A stretch of DNA of 24,576 nt, taken from assembly GCA_036377075.1 (NCBI GenBank), contig DASUZB010000118.1:1-24576 (forward strand). Reading direction: 5' to 3'. Position numbers and translations under genes: made by a program. Positions 15,095 through 21,148 of the stretch are shown one piece after another. The DNA is from DASUZB01 sp036377075 (lineage in GTDB: Bacteria; Actinomycetota; CALGFH01). Position 1 is the first letter of the stretch, and each line of letters opens with the position of its first letter. The notes under the pieces are model-generated. The model worked only from the letters and a program-made list of their open reading frames with translations, had not been told where the DNA came from and did not search any database.

Positions 15095-15811
15095 TCAGGG
15101 CCGCAGTGGTCGCGGCCGGCTGCGCGGTTCCTCGTCGATCACGGTCTCCCAGGCGGTGCGGCCGGTCGCGCGATCCACCGCACGGACGAGGACTTGGACG
15201 CTCCTCCCCGCTCCGCCCCGCGCGACGAGCTGGAACCGGTTCGTCCCGAGGTCTCGCTGCTCGAGGACCTCGGGGTCTGGCACGGGCGCGGCCGGCGCGT
15301 CGGGGTGCTCCAGCGCCGCGGCGGGTTCGGGCAACGGTTCGAGGGCGCCCGTGTCGACCTGCACGCGCGCCGCGCCGCGGGCCTGGCGCTCCGCGGCCGC
15401 CAGCACCTTCGTGCTGGGCGCGGCACCGCCGCGGTAGCCCGCGCTGGCCGCCCAGTAGAGCAGGACGGCGCGGTCCTCGGTCTCGGCACGCAGGGTGAAG
15501 TCCGGCGTGTCGTCCAGCGAAGGCTGCGCCCAGTCGGGCAGCGCGAGCGGGTTGGACACCCGAAGTTGCTGCCCGTCCTCGGCGTCGAGCATCACGACCT
15601 CGAGCGCGCTGCGGGGCGCGACCCGGGCGGTGACGACCACCTCGCCGACCACGGCCAGGGGCCGGAGCGCCGTGCCCGCGCGCCAGAGCACCACGCCGGT
15701 CGCCAGGTCGAGTGCGAGCACCCTGCCGGCGCGGTCGTGGACGAACGCGCGCGTCGCGGTCGGTTCCGCCACGCCGCGCGGGAAGCGCCGAGCCGTTGCA
15801 GCCGCGATCAC
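15095..15811 (-). CDS. PQQ-like beta-propeller repeat protein (short)
   Basis: The 238-residue protein has PQQ-repeat-like blades. AFVHDRAGRVLALDLATGVVLWRAG (about residues 22-46) is the clearest, and a later segment VRAVDRATGRTAWETVIDEE repeats the same theme (D-x-A-T-G-x-x-x-W). Between them are a strand-rich region (VVVTARVAPRSALEVVMLDAEDGQQLRV) and a proline- and alanine-rich linker near 160-180. It is too short for a complete eight-bladed PQQ dehydrogenase and lacks its catalytic residues. No signal peptide is evident. The start is GTG at 15811 with a GAGGGGG site upstream. It is the first of three minus-strand genes with the Asp-box protein and a tiny membrane protein. Confidence 0.65.
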   Translation of the reverse strand: MIAAATARRFPRGVAEPTATRAFVHDRAGRVLALDLATGVVLWRAGTALRPLAVVGEVVVTARVAPRSALEVVMLDAEDGQQLRVSNPLALPDWAQPSLDDTPDFTLRAETEDRAVLLYWAASAGYRGGAAPSTKVLAAAERQARGAARVQVDTGALEPLPEPAAALEHPDAPAAPVPDPEVLEQRDLGTNRFQLVARGGAGRSVQVLVRAVDRATGRTAWETVIDEEPRSRPRPLRP

Positions 15812-15900
15812 CGCACCCCCTCTGGAGGGTCGAACATAGGCAGCGCACGATGCGAGCGCAAGGGCGAATCCCTGAGCCGGCCCTCTGGTCGTCTTCCAGC

Positions 15901-15994
15901 GACCCGATGGCGGAATAGGCTAATAGCGTACTTCCATCCGTTGGCTTGTTTGTGGGTGTACACGGGGTTCAAGTAGTGTCGATGCTCACGGGTC
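15901..15994 (+). pseudogene. Decayed tRNA-Leu-like sequence
   Basis: TGGCGGAATAGGC (15908-15920) is identical to the D-arm of the intact tRNA-Leu(GAG) at 5362-5374, and GGGGTTCAAGT (15964-15974) is identical to its T-arm at 5416-5426. Their spacing is 56 nt here and 54 nt in the real gene. GACCC (15901-15905) can pair with GGGTC (15990-15994) like an acceptor stem, but the D, anticodon, variable and T stems do not close, so it cannot be a functional tRNA. The stretch is also less GC-rich than its surroundings. It lies just upstream of the histidine kinase gene. Confidence 0.45.
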
Positions 15995-16005
15995 TGGGAG
16001 GCTGG

Positions 16006-17460
16006 ATGGCGCTTGGGCCAGCAAGGCCGGACGGCGGCGACGGCGAGTCCGCCGACGACCCGTACCGGGTGATGGCCGAGGAGCTCCCGGACGCCACCAT
16101 CCTGTTCCTCGACCGGGATCTGCGCTTCCAGCTGGTGACCGGCGCCGGGCTGCGGGACGGTCTGGTGCGCTCGGACCACTACCTTGGCCATACGGTCCTC
16201 GAGCTGGCCCCGGCCGAGCAGGCCGAGACGCTGGCGGGCCACTATCGGGCCGCGCTGGCCGGAGAGCGCCGCCAGTTCGTGACGCCGGGCTGGCGCGACC
16301 CGAGCCGAACCTGGCAGGTGGATGCCATCCCGGTCCATGAACGGCAGGGCGTGGTCGGCGGGGTGATGCTGTTCTGCCGCGACGTCACCGAGCACGACCG
16401 GGCCGAGGCGGCGCTGCGTGACAGCCGCCGCCAGCTGGCCGAGGCGCAGCGCCTCGCCAGGATCGGGAGCTGGGATTGGGAGCCGGCGACCAACCGGGTC
16501 ACCTGGTCACAGGAGCTGTACCGGATCCTCGGCGCCGACCCGGAGGAGGAGGTGACGGTCGACTCGGCCCTGGGGTTCGTCCACCCGGACGACCGCCCAG
16601 CGCTCCAGGCGGCGATGGCGCGCATCGTGGTCGACCCGGCGCCGTTCGCCGTCGAACTGCGCGCGGTCCTCCCGGACGGGGCGGTGCGGACGCTGCTGGC
16701 GCGCGGCGAGGGGATCCGCGACGGGACCGGCCAGGTGGTGCGGGTGATCGGCACCAACCAGGACGTCACCGAGGCCAAGCAGGCCGAGGAGGAGCGGCGC
16801 AGGCTGCTCGCCCGGCTGTACGAGGCGCTGGAGGGCCAGCAGCAGCGGCTGGCCGCCGACCTGCACGACGAGCACGTGCAGGCCGTGGCCGCGGTCGCGC
16901 TGAAGGTCGACCGGGCGCGGCTCATGTTGGGGCGGGGCGAGCCGGCAGCGGCCTACGACCTGCTCGGTAAGCTGCGCGACGACCTCGGCGACGAGCTCGT
17001 CGGCCTGCGCCGCACCATCGCGGCGCTGCGGCCGCTGGTGCTGGACCAGCGCGGCTTGGAGGCGGCGGTGCGCGAGCTGGTCGCCGCCACCTGCGACCGC
17101 GCCCTGCTCAAGCGCTGCGAGGTCAAGGTCGACCTGGGCTACCAGCCGTTGGACCCGGCGGTGGAGACTGCCGTGTTCCGGGTGCTGCAGCAGGCGCTGG
17201 CCAACGTCGAGCAGCACGCGGCGGCGGGTCGACTGCGGGTGGCGCTCGAGCGCCAGGACACCATGGTGGTGCTCGACGTCGAGGACGACGGCTGCGGCTT
17301 CGACCCGGTCGAGGTGGAGGTGGTTCCCGGCCAGGGAGGCTTCGGGCTGGTCTCGATGCGGGAGCGGGTCCAGGCGATCGGCGGCCGCCTGACCGTGACC
17401 ACCCGCAAGGGCGGAGGGACCCGGCTGCGGGCCTGGGTTCCCGCGGAGGGCGTGCGGTGA
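16006..17460 (+). CDS. PAS-PAS sensor histidine kinase, HisKA_3 (NarX/DesK) type
   Basis: The 484-residue kinase has no membrane helix and is probably cytoplasmic. Residues about 23-130 form a PAS domain ending GGVMLFCRDVTEHDRAE. Residues about 150-258 form a second, PAS_3-like domain (IGSWDWEPATNRVTWSQELYRILG ending VIGTNQDVTEAKQ). A coiled-coil linker leads to the dimerisation helix with the HDxxxQ box (DLHDEHVQ, phosphorylatable His287). The ATPase domain carries an N-box-like ALANVEQHA (about 397-405), the G1 box DVEDDGCGFD (424-433) and the G2 region GGFGLVSMRERV. The glutamate usual at the start of the N-box (EAL.N) is glutamine here. GGGAGG is 4 bases before ATG 16006; ATG 15982 is an alternative. 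Its stop overlaps the response regulator start by GTGA. Confidence 0.88.
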   Translation: MALGPARPDGGDGESADDPYRVMAEELPDATILFLDRDLRFQLVTGAGLRDGLVRSDHYLGHTVLELAPAEQAETLAGHYRAALAGERRQFVTPGWRDPSRTWQVDAIPVHERQGVVGGVMLFCRDVTEHDRAEAALRDSRRQLAEAQRLARIGSWDWEPATNRVTWSQELYRILGADPEEEVTVDSALGFVHPDDRPALQAAMARIVVDPAPFAVELRAVLPDGAVRTLLARGEGIRDGTGQVVRVIGTNQDVTEAKQAEEERRRLLARLYEALEGQQQRLAADLHDEHVQAVAAVALKVDRARLMLGRGEPAAAYDLLGKLRDDLGDELVGLRRTIAALRPLVLDQRGLEAAVRELVAATCDRALLKRCEVKVDLGYQPLDPAVETAVFRVLQQALANVEQHAAAGRLRVALERQDTMVVLDVEDDGCGFDPVEVEVVPGQGGFGLVSMRERVQAIGGRLTVTTRKGGGTRLRAWVPAEGVR

Positions 17461-17912
17461 GGCGCCTTCGGCTGCTGGTCGCCGACGACCATCAGGCGGT
17501 GCGGGAAGCACTGGTGAGCGTGCTCGAGCTGGCTGGCTTCGAGGTCGTCGCGCAGGCCGGCGACGGCGCCGACGCGGTCGCCCTGACCAGGAAGCTGGTC
17601 CCGGACGTCGTACTGATGGACCTGTCGATGCCGGTGCTGGGCGGGCTGGAGGCGACCCGGCTGCTGCGCGAGGTACTGCCCGACGTCCCGGTCGTGATCC
17701 TCAGCGGGTTCGACAGCGAGCACCTGGAGCAGCAGGCACTGGCCGCCGGGGCGGCCGCCTACCTGGTCAAAGGATGCACGCTCGAGCAGCTGCTGGCCGC
17801 GCTCGACCAGCCCCGCAGGTCCTCGTCCGGCGCGGCCCTCAGCCCGCCGGTACGATCAGCGACCAGGCGGCGGGCAGGATCCGATAGCTGCGGGCGGTCA
17901 CCGCGGCGCTGA
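17457..17912 (+). CDS. Receiver-only response regulator lacking a DNA-binding domain
   Basis: The 151-residue protein is a CheY-like receiver with all key residues: the acidic pair Asp10/Asp11 (VADDH), phosphoacceptor Asp55 (LMDLSMPV), Ser83 (ILSGFD) and Lys105 (YLVKG). NarL-type partners of such kinases normally continue for about 80 residues with a LuxR helix-turn-helix; here the receiver is followed only by about 30 basic, low-complexity residues (residue 118 onward). Those last residues are encoded opposite the 3' end of the diacylglycerol kinase-like gene (17839-17912), suggesting the original stop or output domain was lost. The GTG start at 17457 overlaps the kinase stop, so the two are translationally coupled. 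It may signal by protein contact, or be a truncated regulator. Confidence 0.82.
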   Translation: MRRLRLLVADDHQAVREALVSVLELAGFEVVAQAGDGADAVALTRKLVPDVVLMDLSMPVLGGLEATRLLREVLPDVPVVILSGFDSEHLEQQALAAGAAAYLVKGCTLEQLLAALDQPRRSSSGAALSPPVRSATRRRAGSDSCGRSPRR

Positions 17913-18723
17913 GCTCGCCGTCGGCGTTGTGGCGAACCGGTTCACCGCTGACCTGCACTCGGCTTCCCCGCCAGTGGTCCACGTCGTCGCGGTCGAGGTG
18001 GGTTCCGGCGAGCAGCGCGGCGGCGAAGCCGGCCTTGGCGGCGGGGCCGGTCGCGTTGACCACCACGACGTCCAGCCGGCCGTCGTCCGCCCGCGCCACG
18101 GGGCACAGCGGGGTGCCGCCACCGATCGTGGGCCCGTTGGCGACGGCCATCATGAGCAGCCGCTCACCGGTCGCGTACGGGGTCCCGTCGACGCTGACCC
18201 GCAGCGCCCAGCCCCCGTCCCTGAACCCGGCCAGCAGCGCCCCGAGCGGGTACGCCAGCGGCCCGAGCCGTGGCTTGTGACCGGCCGCGGCGGCGGCCGC
18301 CTCGGCACCGAGGCCGGCGTGCGCGGCGTTGACGACCACGGTGCCGGTGTCGTCCTCCAGCAGGTCGAACCGGTGGGGGCGCCCGGTGGTCAGGGAAGCG
18401 GCCGCCGCCAGCGGATCGAGTGGAAGGCCCGCGGCCCGGGCGAAGTCGTTGCCGGTGCCGAACGGCAGCAGCCCCACCGCCACCTCGTCGAGCCTGCCCA
18501 GGCGGCGGAGCCGGTTGACGACCAGGTGCAGGCTCCCATCCCCGCCGGCCACCACGAGGACGCGCCCGCCCAGCTCGGCCATGGCAGCGTCCAGGTCATC
18601 GGAGCCCACGGGCAGGCGGACCTCGGTCGGGCCAGCGGCCGACAGCGCTGCGACGGCCGCGTCGAGCGCCTCACGGTCCGCGCTGCCCGCGAGGGTGTTG
18701 GCGATCACCAGGTAGCGGCGCAT
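17839..18723 (-). CDS. Diacylglycerol kinase catalytic-domain (lipid kinase) family protein
   Basis: The 294-residue protein belongs to the DAGK/YegS/sphingosine-kinase fold. The motif GGDGSLHLVVN (Gly60-Gly61-Asp62-Gly63) binds ATP, and LPFGTGNDFAR (GTGND at 89-93) follows at the usual spacing. The C-terminal beta domain (from about 130) includes VVVNAAHAGLGAEAA, VANGPTIGGGTPLCPVARADDGRLDVVVV and a final HNADGE-containing strand. Members phosphorylate diacylglycerol or related lipids; the substrate here is not determinable. The start ATG 18723 gives the conserved opening MRRYLVIAN. There is no ribosome binding site, but TACGCT lies 7 bases before the ATG, fitting a leaderless actinobacterial transcript. 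It is divergent from the conserved unknown gene at 18873. Confidence 0.88.
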   Translation of the reverse strand: MRRYLVIANTLAGSADREALDAAVAALSAAGPTEVRLPVGSDDLDAAMAELGGRVLVVAGGDGSLHLVVNRLRRLGRLDEVAVGLLPFGTGNDFARAAGLPLDPLAAAASLTTGRPHRFDLLEDDTGTVVVNAAHAGLGAEAAAAAAGHKPRLGPLAYPLGALLAGFRDGGWALRVSVDGTPYATGERLLMMAVANGPTIGGGTPLCPVARADDGRLDVVVVNATGPAAKAGFAAALLAGTHLDRDDVDHWRGSRVQVSGEPVRHNADGELSAAVTARSYRILPAAWSLIVPAG

Positions 18724-18872
18724 ACGCCAAAGCGTAACCGCGCGCGAGGAGGAGGCGGATGCGGTCACCGAGAGGTCTCGCAGCCGGGGCACGTACGGCT
18801 TCGTGGATCTGGCGGTGCCGGCGCGACTTGCGGAGAATGCCGGTGGCTCGACGACGGCTGGATCGGGATGCC

Positions 18873-19280
18873 ATGGAGCAGGATCGCTACGAGTTCCGCT
18901 TCGACGTGGACCCGCAGTTTCGCTCGCTGCTGTTGTTGTGGGGCGTGAACGGCAGGACCGCGCGGGTGGAGGTCGGCCCTGCCCACGGCCTGGTCGCACG
19001 GTTCGGACTGGTGCAGGTGCGGACGAGCCTGGACAACATCGCCGCGGTGGAGCTGACCGGGCCCTACCGCTGGTACAAGGCGATCGGCGTTCGCGAGTCG
19101 TGGGTCGACCACGGGCTGACCTTCGGCAGCACGGCCGCGGGCGGCGTCTGCATCCGTTTCCACACCCCGGTTCGGGGTCTGGGCTGGGGTGCCCGCCATC
19201 CGGGTCTCACGGTCACCGTCCAGGACCGCGAGCTGTTCAGGGACACGGTCAAGCGGCTCATCGGCGACCGCGCCCCCTGA
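18873..19280 (+). CDS. Conserved actinobacterial protein of unknown function
   Basis: I recognise the general pattern but not a named family or function. The 135-residue protein is beta-rich: YEFRFDVDPQFRSLLLLWGV, then a short VEVG...LVARFGLVQVRTSLDNIAAVELTGPYRWYKAIGVRES segment, then VDHGLTFGSTAAGGVCIRFHTPVRGL, then HPGLTVTVQDRELF. The GPYRWYKAIG and GGVCIRF phrases look strongly conserved. No signal peptide or membrane helix is present. An alternative ATG at 18759 has a strong AGGAGGAGG site but adds 38 arginine-rich residues with poor G/C third-position bias, so I prefer 18873, although its own ribosome binding site is weak. It is transcribed toward the DUF305 gene, 109 bp away. Confidence 0.65.
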   Translation: MEQDRYEFRFDVDPQFRSLLLLWGVNGRTARVEVGPAHGLVARFGLVQVRTSLDNIAAVELTGPYRWYKAIGVRESWVDHGLTFGSTAAGGVCIRFHTPVRGLGWGARHPGLTVTVQDRELFRDTVKRLIGDRAP

Positions 19281-19389
19281 GCCGAGTCGCCGCCGGACCC
19301 GGGTGGTCCTTCAGGTCGTCAGGGGGGCCGACGACAACCTCCACGTGGACCCGCTGGCAACGGCCGCACGGCGGCGGCGAGGGAGGCTC

Positions 19390-19965
19390 GTGCCTGGTCG
19401 GCTCGGGCGGTGGACCGTCGCCGTGGCGCTGCTGGTTGCCGGCTGCGCAACCGCCCACCAGCAGCCCAGCACGCCCGCCCCGTCCGGCGGCGTCGCCGAC
19501 CAGGCCGACATCTGGTTCATGCAGCACATGGTGCCCCACCTGTGGCAGACCATCTCGATCACCTCGCTGACCCAGGACCGCATCACCCACCCGGCACTCG
19601 CCCGGCTGGCCGCGACGGTCACCAGCCGCGGCCAGGCAGACATCGACCAGCTCCAAGGGTGGCTCGCCGTCCGAGGTCTGGCGCCCCACGTCCACAGTCA
19701 CCAGCGGGTCGACAGCCGCAACCAGACCGACCTGGAGCGGCTGTCCCAGCTCCGCGGGACCGCCTTCGACCTCGCCTTCCTCCACGTGGTGGCGGCGCGT
19801 CACCGCGCCGGCATCGACCTCGCCGCGGCCGAGGTCGACAAGGGCAGCCTTCCCGATGCTCGCCGGCTCGCCCGCCGGCTGCTGGTCGAGCAGCGCGCGC
19901 AGCTCCGCCAGATCGACACCTGGGAGCACGCCTGGTCGTCGCCGAGCGGCACCGCCGGCCACTGA
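19390..19965 (+). CDS. DUF305 family lipoprotein
   Basis: The 191-residue precursor has a short basic start, a hydrophobic core and a lipobox ending at Cys19 (VAGC), so it should be membrane-anchored and extracytoplasmic. Two helix pairs follow the DUF305 pattern: DIWFMQHMVPHLWQTISI and DLAFLHVVAARHRAGIDLAAAEVDKG (FMQxMxPHH and FLxxMxxHHxxGIxMA in most members). Both tandem-His positions are altered here (MVPHL and AARHR), so the usual metal-binding motif is incomplete. The start is uncertain: GTG 19390 gives a good signal peptide, with GGGAGG only 3 bases upstream. Function is unknown; the fold resembles a ferritin-like four-helix bundle. Confidence 0.7.
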   Translation: MPGRLGRWTVAVALLVAGCATAHQQPSTPAPSGGVADQADIWFMQHMVPHLWQTISITSLTQDRITHPALARLAATVTSRGQADIDQLQGWLAVRGLAPHVHSHQRVDSRNQTDLERLSQLRGTAFDLAFLHVVAARHRAGIDLAAAEVDKGSLPDARRLARRLLVEQRAQLRQIDTWEHAWSSPSGTAGH

Positions 19966-20177
19966 CCGGACCGGCGCCTGGCCCCGCGCCGAGGCCATCG
20001 CCAACCGCAGCCGGTTCGGCGCGCGAGATCCCATCCGGCGCAAGTGGCGGAAGTTATCAAGCCGTTACCGGTCGAATGGGATGAAGTGGCAGAACGGTCT
20101 TGCCGTCCGTCGCGCCAAGGGCGACATTTCGCTTGGCCGGGCAGCCACATCGGTGCTGCCGGTTGCGGGGGCGCAAG

Positions 20178-21095
20178 ATGCGAAGGGTCGGGCTGGCGCT
20201 GGCCGTGGCGCTGCTGCTCACGGCGTGCGTCTCGGCCGGGGAGAAGCGTCCGACCCCGACGCCGACCACCCAGGGGGTCCCGCCGGAGAGCTACCGGCGT
20301 GCCCTGGCCGCGGCGACCAGGACGTTCGAGCAAGCGCTCGACAGCGTCGCGGCGGCCACGACGTACGAGTCGCTGAAGGCTCGGCTCGACCGGGCGTCGA
20401 AGGCGAGCGCCACGGTGGCGGCGCGGCTCAACAAGACCCCGGTCCCGGCGGACGTTCGCGCCGAGCACGAGGCATTGGTGACGGCCTTCCGGCAGCTCAA
20501 GGGCGATATCGACTTCCTGCCCGTGGACGAGCAGGAGCTGTGCACCGCGTCGGTGGTCCTGCCGCGCGTCGCCAAGCTCGCGGGCTTCGTCGCCGTGCGC
20601 AACGCGGGCAGGGCCCTAGCCGCCAAGGGCGGCGCGAACGGGTACAAGGTCGAGCTCAAGCTGCCGGCCACCCCGGTGGTCACGGGCAGGCGGCTCGCCA
20701 CCGGCCAGTTCGTGCGGCCCGGCAGCCGCACGGGCCGGGGGGTGCTGAAGATCCTCAACGGCCCGGACGGCGACGCGGTCGTCGTGCTGGCGCTCGGCAA
20801 GCGCCCGGTCGTCTCCGTGTACGTGCGCAAGAGCTCGCGGTTCACGGTCAGGGGGATCCGCGACGGCACCTACAAGATCTTCATGGCCACCGGCCAGGAC
20901 TGGGACGCCAGGGCGCACGGGTTCGCCCGCAACTGCGCCTTCGAGCAGTTCGACGAGCCCTTCAAGTTCTGGACGTCGACCACCGCCACCCGGATTTCGT
21001 GGTCGGTGTGGACGGTCGACCTCGGCGGCGGCGGGTCCGGCCACATGGCCAACACCCCGAGCAGCGACGTCCTCCCGGCCGACTTCCCGGCCTAG
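20178..21095 (+). CDS. Lipoprotein of unknown function
   Basis: I do not recognise the family. The 305-residue precursor opens with a signal peptide (MRRVGLALAVALLLTAC) whose lipobox ends at Cys17. A proline/threonine-rich linker (PTPTPTTQG) follows, then a helical region of about 100 residues (YRRALAAATRTFEQALDSVAAATTYESLKARLDRA), then a strand-rich C-terminal half from about residue 165. That half contains GVLKILNGPDGDAVVVLALGK, RGIRDGTYKIF and AFEQFDEPFKFW. The strand region resembles a small carboxypeptidase-regulatory-like or beta-sandwich binding module, but this is only an impression. The start is the ATG at 20178; upstream in-frame residues are not signal-like. It lies 212 bp after the DUF305 gene and 53 bp before the rhamnosidase gene. 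Confidence 0.65.
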   Translation: MRRVGLALAVALLLTACVSAGEKRPTPTPTTQGVPPESYRRALAAATRTFEQALDSVAAATTYESLKARLDRASKASATVAARLNKTPVPADVRAEHEALVTAFRQLKGDIDFLPVDEQELCTASVVLPRVAKLAGFVAVRNAGRALAAKGGANGYKVELKLPATPVVTGRRLATGQFVRPGSRTGRGVLKILNGPDGDAVVVLALGKRPVVSVYVRKSSRFTVRGIRDGTYKIFMATGQDWDARAHGFARNCAFEQFDEPFKFWTSTTATRISWSVWTVDLGGGGSGHMANTPSSDVLPADFPA

Positions 21096-21134
21096 ACCGA
21101 ACGGTCCGGCCGCAGCTTCCGGGGAGCGATGCGC

Positions 21135-21140
21135 TAGCTT
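21135..21140 (+). promoter_or_regulatory. Candidate -10 element for the GH78 gene
   Basis: TAGCTT ends 8 bases before the ATG at 21149, preceded by GC. With no ribosome binding site visible, this fits a leaderless transcript. A similar GC-TAGGCT occurs at 23941-23948 upstream of the cupin gene. Confidence 0.3.
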
Positions 21141-21148
21141 GAACAGGT

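Noticed and set aside
12668..15976. 1102-residue plus-strand frame opposite the propeller genes
   Set aside because: It has biased composition without recognisable domains, while the minus strand carries clear Asp-box and PQQ-like repeats.
18759..18872. N-terminal extension of the conserved unknown protein from the ATG at 18759
   Set aside because: Despite a strong ribosome binding site, the 38 added residues are arginine-rich and lack the G/C third-position bias of coding sequence here.
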